A stretch of 64,000 bases of DNA, taken from positions 34,475-98,474 of the forward strand of contig JAKUCV010000410.1 of assembly GCA_028386065.3 (NCBI GenBank), read 5' to 3'. Source of the DNA: Turnera subulata. Lineage: Eukaryota; Streptophyta; Magnoliopsida; Malpighiales; Passifloraceae. Below the pieces are notes generated by a model. That model saw nothing but the letters and a program-made list of their open reading frames with translations. It did not search any database and was not told the origin of the DNA. The position numbers and the translations under genes were made by a program. The first letter of the stretch is position 1, and each line of letters begins with the position of its first letter. Shown piece after piece: positions 23,634 through 36,900 of this stretch.

Positions 23634-24879
23634 AAGTTAAAAGAAAAGAGAAAAATCAAAGACTATTACTCCTGCTTTGCTCTTTTCTTTGTGCAAATCT
23701 TTGTATGCTAACATGCTGCTAATCCAATTTGAATAGTGCTTGTTTATCTTAGTAATGATTGTTAATGAGATATTAAGCTTCCCATTTAGGGTAAGCCACG
23801 TCATGATAGTGATGTTCATGCTTGGGTTATCATCATTTTTGAAGCCATGACAAGACAAGAGGTGATCAAGTTTAGTTGTAAGTTAACTGAAAACCAGTTA
23901 GATGTGCATGTGCTTATGTTTCCAACTAAATTGTTAATGGGCCAAATCAAGAGCAATAATATTGCATTTAAGCTCACTCTTGACAGGACCCCCTTATTCA
24001 CTCCCATTAGTCCCTCTTGCCTATGCCAATGTGATATGTTCCCTAAAACTTTAAAACACATCAAATTTCACTAGCACCCCCTTATTCCCTTAGTCATTGA
24101 AAGCCAATGATACTGCCACAGAAAGCATCAGGTTGCATCCTTTGGTGAAAAAAATGGTATCTATCTTCTTAACTTTGGAAGAAAATTAAGAAGCTAGGCA
24201 CCATTCCTTTTACTAAGCAATTAAATATGAGAGCAATAGTGATAATCTGAAAAGCACAGAGTTGTGAAATATAAGATGGACTCTGCAGTTTATGCAGAGG
24301 GTTGTATGTATCAGAAGAATGCCAGCCTGTTTCCTTTCCACTATTTTCAGCTCTGGCTAATGACAATTCTCTCCTAGAAAAAGGTCTTATAGTGTGGATA
24401 ATAATAATAATACATGTACCAGGGCTTAGATGAGTGTGATCCCATTATTTAGAGCAATAGTTGTTTCTTTCTTGTCAATTAGTTGTCTGTCTCAGAGTCA
24501 GCTTGGAGAGCAGATGCCTTTTAAGGATAATTACGAAAAGCTTCCTCATTTTTCAAGGGAAAATGGATTGTTTGTGCCCCTTACATTTTCAAAAGACCAT
24601 TTGATTATCACCTTGTAAAACTTTCCCCTTCACATGAATCTTAATTGCCATATTTCACATCAGTACTGCTTCATTCATTGAAGCAACTCATTATGCTTTG
24701 GCTAGATTTTTCCTTTGTTTCACCAGGATGCTACTATTGATTCACACCTCCTTATATGATTAAAACTTCAACTTGGTGTCTCAAACCCAAATAGCTTAAT
24801 TAGGTTCAAAACACACTGAAAGCCAGATAGTTTCACTAAATTGTATGCAGTGCAAGCCTAATCCCTCCTGAGTAAATGA

Positions 24880-25135
24880 TACAGAATCACTTTGGTTCGA
24901 CTGCAAAACTATTGATGCTAAATCTTTATCAGTTTCAGAAATGAGAAGTGAATAAGAACCATTTCTATCAGAACTTTCTGATGAAACAAGGGTATGCTGT
25001 TTTTTCTTGGATGAATATATCCTATCAGCAGTAGGATTTCTTAATCCGAAACCACTTCGATTCAACTATCTGTTGATTGATGCTAAATCTTTTTCAGTTT
25101 TAGAACAGTTTGCTGCTGTTTTTTGGTGTAAATAT
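24880..25135. repeat. diverged internal direct duplication
   Basis: The phrase TTGATGCTAAATCTTTATCAG at 24911 recurs with one change at about 25076, and the flanking 90-100 bases are also related (for example GCTGTTTTTTCTTGG versus GCTGTTTTTTGGTG). The offset is about 165 bp. No function is assigned. Confidence 0.4.
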
Positions 25136-28100
25136 TCAAACACAAGTAGCAAAAAAAATCTACTTAGAGACTCATATATGCTAATGATCGTCCTGGTAGC
25201 TTAATCTTCAACATGAAGTGCTGTAGTTGTCACCAGATAACACTCCATTAGCAGACTTTCTATGAGATATTACTGGAAGCTATCTATAAAGAACTGATAA
25301 AAGCTTCTAAACAGCACAAGAGTTCTTGATGTTTATTTATTATAAGGCCCTTTATGTGTTCTATGAAGATAATTAATATGTCAAAAATTATGTAAGGCCA
25401 TGGACCTACAGAGGTTGACGTGATGCACCCTTAATTTTGTGAAGTCCCACAAAATAGGCTTCCTAAGAGATTCCTAATTAATGAGCCCTTACTACAGATA
25501 AACTGTAGGGTGGGATGAGGGGGGCCAGCAAAGGGACATCATCTAGCAGGATTAGTAAGAGCTCGAAAGGAATCTTAACACAGCTAGTTGTGAGACACAA
25601 ATGCACATCAAACACTTAAAAGAGCTGATTTTGGATTAGATTTGTTGCTGATGAGCATTGTATGGCTGTCATTAGAAAACATTAATTATGTTGAACAAAT
25701 ACACTTCTTGTGTTCTATGACTCTATCCCTTAATTTGCCGGTCGTCCTCGTCGGTGACCGACAAGCTCAGTGATTTTGTAGCAATATTCAGTCCTTTTTT
25801 ATCTCAGGCCTCAGGATTGCAGCTAGCTAGTCAATCATGAACTTGGGTTACCATCAAAGATTGAAATTTATGAGGTAATGGAACAGTTAAGCTATGACCT
25901 CATCATCAAGACCAGTTCCATTTCTAACATAAACTATTACCCTCCCCAATCATTTTAAAGAAAGACAAGGATTCTTTCCCAAGAACTGAAGCAACAACAG
26001 CAACAACTTTAAATGAAATAAAAAGTGGGATGATATCAAAAAAAGCCATGGAAAAATAATAGTAGTAAAAGAAAAAGCTCCATTTCCATAGCCATAGATA
26101 GGGGAAAAGGAATGTTATTGTTAACAGGCAACACACAAGTTTAATTGAGAACAGACCATAAATGACAGCAAAGCCGACACAGGCATGATTAGCTGATAGA
26201 AACAAAAGCAGAAATTAGAATATAAATCATCTTGCAATAGTTGACTTCACATTACAGCTCATATGCCCCCCCTTCCTTATAATATATATTAAGTGTAAGA
26301 GCGCATAATGAAGTATGGAGATTACAAGCATCTTTTCATGGACTCTTTTATATATATATATAAAATATGCTTCAATAATTTAAATATCCTACTAGGATGT
26401 CTGAATTAGGACACTTGCCAGAGGTCAAGGAAACTTCATAGGGTAAGAACAAAGGCGACAGGCTATCAAAGAGATAATATGTGTTTATATTAAGTTTATT
26501 AATTAACATTATTGTGGTATTATCATCCTCATCATCATCAACATCAAGGTAAAGGTGATTTGTAAACTATAAAACGTGTTCAAGGAATATAATTAAAAAA
26601 TTGCAGAGAATTTTTTTTTTTTTTTCTCTTCTAGTTTCTGCTTCTGTATGTCCATGCATACCTTGCACAGAATATTTTGTCGTCCAGCAGGACAGTGTAC
26701 AGAAAATGATTAGCAACTTGCTTCAAGATATGTGATAATCAAATTAACTAATGAAATCTATTAGTTTAATCTCTTAAATATATATAAAATAAATAATATT
26801 TATTCTGTCATACACTCGTATCCCATTTGTCACCTTTGGCTTCTTCTCCTTTTTCTTCTGTTGTAGTATATGCCATGACATTAATTTGGGGTGATATGAT
26901 ATACATCCATTGTACTTTATCTTTTGCATATATATGTGTGGTTACACACCCTTCAATGATATATTCATATATGTATATAAATGCATATAGTACTACATGA
27001 TATCAATTAATGTACATGCCTCATAGAACAAGATTTATACGTCTTTCTTTATCTTATTGTCTTTCTAAAGAAAGGTGAAAAAGGAGTCGTGTTCAACTAA
27101 TCCATATTCTCAAAAAAGGAGCTCATGTTGATGCCGTTGTGTGATATCAATGGTGCCATATTGAGTATACTTACTAGTAACTTGTAATAATAATTTGGTT
27201 GCAAAATTTGTCAGCATCCAAAGTAGTACTAGAAATATTCATGTACATATATACCCAATCTCCTCCTCCACCTCCTCCTATAGATGATGACAACTTCATT
27301 ATTGTGATTGTCATATTTATATACAGGAGTAGACCAGTTTCTTTCCTTGTATTGTTTTGGCTTTAGCCATGCATGTACACAATCATGGAGCCAGCTCCGA
27401 GTCAGAAATTGAATTAGAGAACAAAGACTTTATTTGGAGGAATAATGATTTTCAAGTTGGAATATATGAACAATATATATGGAGAGTACTTTCTTGAATT
27501 TGAGGGCCTTTTTTTTTGGTTTTCCAAATGAGAAAAAAGGGAATCTTCCTCTTGATTTTCCATTCTATTCAAAATAGTCTGCTCTGTCTGACCCTACACT
27601 GTGAAATTGGTAAGTAGTACAACTACAAACTATCTTGGATTTGGAAAACTACCCAAAAAGTCAAAATGAAGGAGGAGTGGATATATATTGGCTGAAACTG
27701 AAATGTTGTACAAAACAGAAGAGAAGAATTCAGCAGTTTTTGTTGATATAAAAACAAGGCTACAAAGGGGTATACAGTATATACATGTAGTAGCAGTAGC
27801 TGCTGCTGCTGCTGCTATCACCAATTTATTGCAGTATTCCCATATTTGCATATCCTATCTTGATTTGGATAATTCGTGCTCCCGAAAAGCTTTCCATTTA
27901 TCAATTCTTGAAACTAATTCTGTGTTAGGAATCTTGGAGTAGCCTTTGGTTAAAACAGGTTATTGCTTAAAACTTCAGCACAAGCCATAAATGAAAATCC
28001 CTCATATCCATTTGCAAGATTTGCTTTATGCTCTGATTGTTATATTTGGATGATGTTGACCCATCTATTTGTACCTTAAAAAAAAAACTTTTTTACTTGG

Positions 28101-28439
28101 CCCTTCCCCTTCTGCTGCTGCTTCTGCTTCTGCTCTAAAGAATTGTACAAGTTTAGGGTGTCCATGAAAATTAAATATCTGCAATAGGGGCAGCCCCACA
28201 AGGGCTGCTGCTAAAAGTCTTAAATTAATTCATAAGAACATTTTTATGGTGAAATTGGGTTTTAGTCAAATTATTGGGTTTCTCATCTTCTCCCCTAATT
28301 CATTCATCTGCAAAATGACAGCAGTAGCATCAGGACCGTCCATGACTTATGGAACCCACCTAAAGGGTGTAGCCCCCACCATGCTGACATGGACCACAGT
28401 GGAAAACAAAAAAAATAAAAAAAATGAGAGGAGAGAAAA

Positions 28440-28640
28440 TCATTTATATATATATATAAATCTTGAAGCCACAATATTTCTCAATCACCCTCTCCTCTTG
28501 AATGTGACTTTTCTCTTTGAGGCTCCTCCTATTAATTTGATTCCCTACCAGCTGCCATTTTCTCAGCTTCATTATCATCTCTCTCTCTCTCTCTTTCTCT
28601 TTTTCTGTCTTCACATATTCCACTTCCCCACTTCCTAGAA
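28440..28640 (+). promoter_or_regulatory. probable core promoter and CT-rich leader of MYB61
   Basis: A TATATATATATAAAT element at about 28447-28461 is followed about 120 bp later by a CT-repeat tract (about 28580-28605), as often found in plant 5' leaders. The MYB61 start codon is at 28733. Assignment is by position only. Confidence 0.45.
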
Positions 28641-28732
28641 TCCATTTTCAAAGCCTCATCTCACTGTTGCTGACACAAAACTTGCCACTTTTTTTTAAAA
28701 AAAAGGCTCCTTTGCCAGCATTGCATACACAC

Positions 28733-30342
28733 ATGGGGAGGCATTCTTGCTGTTACAAGCAGAAGCTAAGGAAAGGCCTCTGGTCTCCTGAAGAAGATGA
28801 GAAGCTTCTCAACTATATTACTAAACATGGACATGGCTGTTGGAGCTCTGTCCCCAAACTAGCAGGTAGTTAGTTAACACTTAACACCACCTTTTTTTTT
28901 TTTTCTCCTGTTAGATGATGTCTGTGTGCCACAACTGTTGTAATGCAGCATATCTGCAGAAAAGTGTCAGAAGAATTCTGAGTCCATTTTTTCTCTTTTG
29001 GTTCTTTAAACAATATATGACAAACAAATATTTTGGCAGGTCTGCAAAGGTGTGGGAAGAGCTGCAGGCTCAGGTGGATCAACTACTTGAGGCCTGACTT
29101 GAAGAGAGGAGCATTTTCACAGCAGGAAGAGAACTTGATAATTGAACTCCATGCAGTTCTTGGGAACAGGTGCTCTCTTCTTTATAGATAACAAGACCTT
29201 TCCTTTTCTTTCTCTCTCTTTTCTTGTTTACCTCATGTGAATAACAAGGTTAATTATTTCTGAACAACACCAGATGGTCCCAGATTGCAGCACAGTTACC
29301 TGGAAGAACTGATAATGAGATAAAAAATTTATGGAACTCCTGCATTAAGAAGAAGCTAAGGCAAAGAGGCATTGACCCTAACACTCATAAACCTCTATCT
29401 GAGGTGGAGAATGACAAAGAGAAGCAGCAGCCCACAATAAGCATCAAACATAACGAGAAACCCTCTATTGTGTCCAATGAACTCAACCTCATTGAGGCTG
29501 CAAACTTAAAACCCCCAACACTTTCTTCCACCTCCAAGATCACCAGCACCGGCGCCAACGGTAATGATCGAAACAACAACAATAATCTGGCTGCAGCCAC
29601 TCCTCCCACCCAGGAATTCTTTCTGGACAGGTTTGGAGCATCCCATCATGAAAGCCCCACCACCACCACCACCACCACTACCACCAGTTGCAGGACTACT
29701 GATATGATGGGGTATTTTCCTTTCCAGAAGTTGGATTACAAGCCAAATATAGGACTATCTGTTAACCATCAGCAGAATTCTACCTTCTGCTTCAACCCAA
29801 ATTCTGACTACAGTTCTACTATGACACCCACCATTCTTCCATCTGTGTCAGGCTCAATGTTCCAAACACCAATAAGGGTGAAGCCTTCTGTCAGTCTTCC
29901 ATCTGATAACCCTTCTGGTGATGTACAGAACTGGGAGACTAACAACAGCTTCAGTAACAATGGCAGTGGGAGCAATGGAAGCACCAGCAGTATTGAGTTG
30001 CAAAGCAACAACACCTTCTTTGAGAGCCACACCTTCCCTTGGGGGCTAACAGATTGTGGAAAAACCAGTGAGGAAGCTCATCTCTCCAGTGATCCTGAAG
30101 AGATCAAATGGTCAGAATATCTCAACACCCCATTCTTTCTTGGGAGTGCAATGCATGGCCAAACATCACAGTCTTTGTACGGTGAGGTTGTTAAACCAGA
30201 AACACACTACATAACAACAGAAGGGACAAGTACTGCTGCTGCTGCTTGGCAACAGAACCATCATCAGCAAGTTTCACAGCCACCAGACATCTACACCAAG
30301 GACCTCCAGAGACTTGCAGTGGCTTTTGGGCAGACCCTTTAA
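28733..30342 (+). CDS. MYB61: R2R3-MYB transcription factor, MYB61/MYB50 clade (subgroup 13)
   Basis: Three exons, 28733-28865, 29040-29169 and 29274-30342, joined with the two introns at the positions typical of R2R3-MYB genes, give 443 residues. R2 (about 13-64) has Trp17, Trp37 and Trp57. R3 (about 66-115) has Phe70, Trp89 and Trp108. The N-terminus [20 protein letters not shown], the end of R3 ([18 protein letters not shown]) and [11 protein letters not shown] match the MYB61/MYB50/MYB86 group, closest to MYB61. The acidic C-terminal [14 protein letters not shown] is also characteristic. The bHLH-interaction signature is absent, as expected for this group. The family binds AC elements and regulates secondary walls, stomatal aperture and sugar-responsive carbon allocation. 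The frame is intact. A Thr-rich run (His/Pro/Thr, about residues 198-206) comes from a short ACC repeat. Confidence 0.95.
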
Positions 30343-33300
30343 TTAGGCTGTTTTTATTTATTTATTAACATGTGCAGAGTTCTAATCCAGTTACACAAAT
30401 TTCTTTTTTTTTTTTTATCCTCTACTTTTCTTTATTTTTATTTACCAGTTTGAGATGGGCTTGGAAATAGATGTCTTAATTTGGGGGTAGAAAAAGAGTG
30501 TGTGCTATCTAGAGGGTTTCTTTTGCTTTTGTAAATGTGTCTGATACAATACTTTCTCTTCTTGGCTTTTTGGTACTAAATATCTGGGGATCCAACACAG
30601 GGCTTGTGTCAGTAATTCTTTCCATCAAAACATCATTGTAGAAATTCTGAATAAGACTTGCTCCAGTGGCTTTGCTGCTTTACTATCTAGTCTACTACAT
30701 ATGCTTCCACTGTTTTGGCTGAAAAGGTTGTATACTTTTATCTCCCAAGGAAAATAAAGAAAAAAATTCATACTAGCATTTATATAACTTTCATTTTTCT
30801 TTTTTGTTTGTCCCTTTACATCGTCCAAGGTATTGTGACTGACTTGTTGGGGGATAACATATGTTGGTATCTTTTGGATGCATATTAGTTTTATGTTCCA
30901 TAAATATATTCCCTTTCACATTGGAAAATACATAAAAAGTCATGTGTGTGGTTTTGTAATGCAGAATTCAGGGGACCATTTTTCTTAAATGGGTGTCTAT
31001 CACTGTCTCCCAATAGATGTAGATGGTTTTCACTTTTTGACAGCTTTTTAGGTCGCTTTCCTCAGTTTCCAGAAACAATATATATCCCTTCAAGACAAGA
31101 AGATTATAGTTGTCTTCCCTCACCAATATTATTACCTCATCTAAAAAGGTTAATAATAAAGGTAACCGGCCAAAGCCCCACAGCTAATGCACAGTACTAT
31201 ATATCCCCCATCTGGTCAATTAGACTCATTATCAATTCCCTGTTACAAGCTTTTCTTGAGGAGAGAAATAACATTGTATATTAAAGGACCCTTATTTTTT
31301 TAATGGATTTTTGTGGGTTTATATATATATATATAGTTTCTTATCAAAAAATCAAAGAAGTTGTGGATATTTAAGTGAACAGTGAATTTATATGATACCA
31401 TACTGATAAACGTTATAGGACACACTGCCTGGGTGCCTGCAATGTCCTTGCAGTGGGGTCTGTACTCATACTTCTATGAGGAAGAGGGAAAAAAAAAAAA
31501 GGGACCCCTCTTAAGAGCACCAACTCATGATGAAACATGTGGCTCTTTCATGGGAGATCAATTGAAAAAATGGTGAACGAATTTGTTTCTATGTGTCAAT
31601 CTCAATTGCGTAGAGATATACTCGAATCTGAGGCTTCATCCACTATTGAAACTATTGCATGCGTATCAGCAGCAGATATGTATAGCCCCATATAGGGCAT
31701 GAATTAGATGCATGATATGAACCTTCTGTACAATTTCTCATGATGTTTAATTCACCTTAGTTCCCATGCAAAATCAGAAACTCATGCATGGTGTATTGTA
31801 AAAAAATTTTCGAGAAAGATACTTATAAGATATAGTAGGTAGTATATTGTAATTATGCATAATAACATTAGTCTACTCCATATGCCAGAGAGCTCTAATT
31901 AATATACAAAATACCTAGTATGTGTCAAAATAACTAGTGGGTAACCACACCACACATATATATCTTTAACGCATGGGACAAGAAGCTTCATGCTTGTCCA
32001 TGTGCAGACATACCAAACAAATGATCTTCTCCTTTAAAAAATTTGTAGTGTTCAACTTCTCTTCTCCTTAGCCAAGCAATCCACTATTTATTTGTACGTG
32101 AATTTAAATATGCATATATTCACCTCTAGCACATGTGATCCTAATTATTGGTTCTTTTATAGGGCCCTACAATCATGGGATGAAGAAAATACAATACACA
32201 CCGAGGCATTCTTCTTCCTTCAATCAAGAGGAGAGCATGAGATGGCAAAGAAAATGTAGAGCTAGCTAGCAGCTGCAACAAGTCTTTGATTCCAAAATTT
32301 TCTTTATGTTAGATGTTTGCATTAAAGAATTAGAACTTCATGGAATCTTTGCTTTTTCTTGGAAATATACTATAATGGGAAGCCAACCCTTTTCTTTATA
32401 TGATCATTGAAGATCATCATCATTTTTTTTTTAATTTATTTAGTTATGGGCGAAATTTTTTTACATAGCGGTGATGGTGGTGTTATGATTATGGCAATGA
32501 TGAGGATGATCAAATCTAATATATTATGTTTTTTCTTTGTTCTAGAAGAAAGATTTATTATTTAGCACACAGGATTTAAAGAATATTGCGGTGGCTGCGA
32601 CTACTAAGCCGAGTTTCAAACGTTGGTTAATTAGAAGAATGAAAGAGGCATTGATTCAATTGAATGCTTAACTGAAGAAGCAATGGCATGATAGTATATA
32701 GGATATGAAATTCTCTAGTTCAAAATTAATACTCTTTATGGTCTGTAATTCAACTTAATTGTCACCTCATTTTAACTTTTTTTTTCCCCCTCTCTTTTGC
32801 TAAGAAACTAAGTTGCATATCTGAAATAGCAGTTTCTTGTTGGAACTATCAACTCCAGTCATGGGAAGAATAGGTGTGAACTGTTAGTCCATATAATTGC
32901 AAACTGGCAAGTTTCAGGCATTACTCTACCACGTTGTGGCTACTTTCTTGCTTCAAAATATGCCATTTTGCTTGTTGTTTTGTTAGTTCCATATAAATAT
33001 GTCGATTTGTTTGAAAAGAATCTCTAAATATGCTGATATTCCATCCAAAGGTTTTTTACTGGAGAAAAATGGCCTGTTCATCCCTGAACAACATAATAAT
33101 AATTGGTTCCCCATTGATTATTCTTCTCATGGATAATCAAAAGGTTGCTTGTGAACAAGAGACTCATTACAATATTTGAACGCTTCCAAATTATGCATGA
33201 AGAAAGAATAAACCTTTCCCCAGTTAATTGGTGCAGACAGACTTAAGAACATGAATAGCTGTAATCATAAATATAGAACTTGAATGTAAGCTGTTTTCCC

Positions 33301-33945
33301 TGGATATTCTTTTCATTTCTCAATTTTTAGTTTTTGATCAAGTTGCATGTGCTTGACAAAAGCTTGAAAGTAAACTCATATCAATGTTCTTTGCATGCCA
33401 TAATCTACTATATCCATATCAGAGAAAAGAGTGGGGAATCCTTGTTATACCCTTTATTCACATACAGGAGTCAATATAATAATTCTCTCCCGTTTTGGTC
33501 ACAAAGAGAAAGAACCCCACCAGCTTGGTCCAGCTTGGAAGGAATATAGAATGCATTGGCATGTCCAGTTTGGTCCAGAAAAGGAAAAGAAAGACATTTT
33601 AACCCATCAATTTGTCAGAAACACCATCAAATGGATTAGCGTAGAAACACAAGGAACCCACCAGCCAGGACAAGAACAAAGAAAAAGGAAGAAATACGAG
33701 GAGTAATTCATTGAATAATACGAATTGTTTTGTAACAATGAAGAATTATGCATGCAAGTTGCATACCTTGAAGAATGATATAGGGTTGCTGATAGATTTG
33801 CATTCCTCAGCAACCTTCATTCTTATTGTTTCTAATCTAATTTTTGACAATTTTGCAGTTTCTTTCTAATGGCAATGGGAAGATGTATATAACTAATAGT
33901 TGGACTGTGTGAGATACAAATTCTGGATCGTCTGGATCATCTGGA
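30343..33945. other. intergenic region between MYB61 and the pectin acetylesterase gene
   Basis: About 3.6 kb, with the two genes convergent. The first few hundred bases are the presumed MYB61 3' UTR. The remainder is AT-rich without a supported gene, RNA or repeat, apart from short TA and A runs. Confidence 0.45.
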
Positions 33946-36900
33946 TCATTTGAACACCAGATTGTGGCAACTGTTGTCACATGGATATGCGCAATCAATG
34001 GCCTTCATACCAGAGCGGTCAAAATACCAGTCTCCCACGGCAAGAGCTATTGGCTGCAGATTGCAAAACCAGTACAGTTAGATGTGCTCAAAATTTTTAT
34101 TTTTTATATAATTCTTGATACATAATGATATTAGAAAACGTAGGCACAGTTTCAAATGCAAGAAAAATAAAAGCCTTAAACCACATAGACTTGAAAGACT
34201 TGATAAACCAGAAAGTACAAAGTGTATAAAGAACAACAGATGCTACAGAAAAGACCAAACAAGGGTGGAAGACTTGGCTAGAGCTTGTTTCAGTAAAATT
34301 ATGTAAAGAGGTAAGATACTTAAAAAAACTGCAGCATGAGCTGCGATGCAGTTCTCTGCTTAGAAGAGACCTTTTCCTGCAAGGACGTATGCATTTTTGA
34401 AGTCAATTTTGTCTAAGCAGGTTATAAATAATCCTCTTACATTCAACAGAATCTGTCATTTGATTACTTCTAAAGCTCCTAGCCACGGGAAAATAAAGAG
34501 TAACAAGATTGTGAAAAGAAGCCCGCAATTTAAGACCCCAGTATGGTGATCCATGACCCACATTATGATCTGGTAAGGGCCATTAAAACTAACGCTGGGA
34601 TTAACTAATTCTTAAATCATCTATGAACAAAAATAGATGTGGAATTCCAAACAATCTTAAGTCAGCAGCAATGTAGCTAGTAAACTTGTCAAGGACCAGA
34701 GAGTCCAAAAACCAATTCCTACTATTTCCATGTCACTTCATGTCTTCTCTATTTGCTGGCATTATAACAGTCATGACCGATTATGGGATTGGAATTGGCA
34801 TACCTTGTTTCTAATGACGGGAGAATCATCAGCAAACCATGTGTCCTGCCTCTCTGTTTGGCAGTGAGCAAAACATGAATTTATAAACAAACCGTTCTGT
34901 CTAGACCTGGAGAAGCCCTTTATGGCATTCAGCATTTGATTCCTGAAACCTGCCTCAAGCAAGGAAAATAGCATTCCCTAGTAAGCATAAATCAATACCG
35001 ATATAATCCTCATCTTGCTTTTCAAATTCTGAAACGTAGTACGTGACAATTGAAATCACCTTGCAGATATTGGATCTGTGATGAAGAACATCTTGCATTG
35101 TTTTTCCTGCAATCATTCCAATAACCATGGGGATCCGCAGATGGTGGTGCTAAGCTCGACTGGATCTGATTTAACATGATAAAGAGATGAAAAGACTTCA
35201 GAGATCTTTCATAAGGAAGTTTGTATATACTTCTAGTTGATTAAAGGACTTCAAGCAATACTGGGAATTGCTTCCACAAGTTCTCCAGCTTAAAAGGACC
35301 AATCAGTCAGTAGCAAAAAAGTTCCAGGTTAATGCATCCTTGCATCTATACATTGGAGAAGCGAACTCAAAAGGATTATTACCTGCCATGAATCATAGGC
35401 TGTGTTGAGGACAAAAAGAGGGGTTTTCACATTGGCTATTAAGTTTTGAGGGAAAAAGCACTGCACCAAAGCACAATTACAGAAAGGTGAGTTCTAGTCA
35501 CTTCATACATTCGGATTAGAAGATGCCTGAGAAACTTTTTAACAGGAAAGGGAAAAGAAAAAGATTACCGAAGTTGGGTCTAGGTGGTTAGTGCATATGC
35601 GTGGCAGGTTAGGCTTAACACCCTGTAATAAGTATGATAATGTCCAACAAAGATTCAGTACAAGCATTACCAGAAGTTCAAAGCATCTAGCTTTCTTTGA
35701 CTGTACAATGTCTAACATCAGTAAATACCTGCAAGCCCACCACTCCACCGAACATATTCCGTAAGCTGCGCCCACCAGATACATCCACTCTAGAATTCCA
35801 AAATGTCCATGAAGTAGCAAGTAAGCTAATAGACAAACTAACACTTAGAGAAGAAAAGAAAGATAGAGTGTCAAAGATGATTAGTACTTACGCATCAAGG
35901 AATAAGCCAGCATCACTCAGGCATTTGACTTTAGTTTTTCTTGGAAACAAGTTTCTGAACTCATCACAGTGTAAAATAGAAGCTAAGCCCCCAGCAGAGC
36001 ACCCAGAGAGAAGAGCCTGAAGTGCCAAAAAATTGTAGTTACAGCAGGGATTGGCGAGAAGAAAAGGTGAACAGAAAGAGAAAAAGGGCCAGAAATGTAA
36101 ACCTGATTAGCATAGCGCATTCCCTTGGACATCAACTCTTCCATTGCAGTTGACCATATACGTTGTCCTCTAAATTGCAGTTGTGCAGCCTAAGACAGAT
36201 GCATTAGATGTCCACAGTTAACAAGAAATGTGGCTCTGTACTTGCACAAGTGTGTTCAAACAAATGATCTGGTATGACAGGCCAGAAAACAAACGGAAAA
36301 CTGAGCAGCTATGCTACAAATGATGGCAAACCTTATTTTCACTGTCCCCAGCAAAAGATGCACCATCACAATAGCGCAATTTTACTCTGTTCCAGTTGAA
36401 AAAATCTGCAACCAATGCCAAATAGCATGAATATACTTGAGCAACGACCAAATCCAACAAGAAGAAAGATAAAGAGAACAATTTGATTATTCTTAATGAT
36501 ACAAAAGAAGTTGGAGATTTGAGGCAAAACCAGGATTCTCTTGAGGTTTGTTGCTGAGTATTCCTGTGAATGCCAACTGTTTCTCCATGAATTTGGATGA
36601 ACCACGCCGGGTTGTCTTGCGGTAGACACAATTTCTGATGGTATTGCACCACCCTCCACCCTGCACAAGATTTTAGGCAGTCAAGTTCTCTATGTGGAAG
36701 ACTGTCAACTGAAGCAGTTTATGAGACTTGCAAAACCAGCTGGTTTAGCAGAAAGAATGGGCTAGAAAAAAGACAGAAATAGTTGAATGCAATAGGGCTG
36801 TATAAGCTTCCCCCAACACACAATTCTATATTAATGTTTCACACCCTTTTGTTGAATGTATGTTTTAACTTAAAAGAGAAGTTCCAAAATGCAGGAACAT

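Larger units (their letters stand above)
22494..28732. other. intergenic region between the disordered-protein gene and MYB61
   Basis: About 6.2 kb of AT-rich DNA. The left end should hold the promoter of the minus-strand gene and the right end that of MYB61. A poly(A) micro-insertion (23591-23633) and a diverged internal duplication (about 24880-24990 versus 25045-25135) are the only structures noted. No coding exon is supported. Confidence 0.45.
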
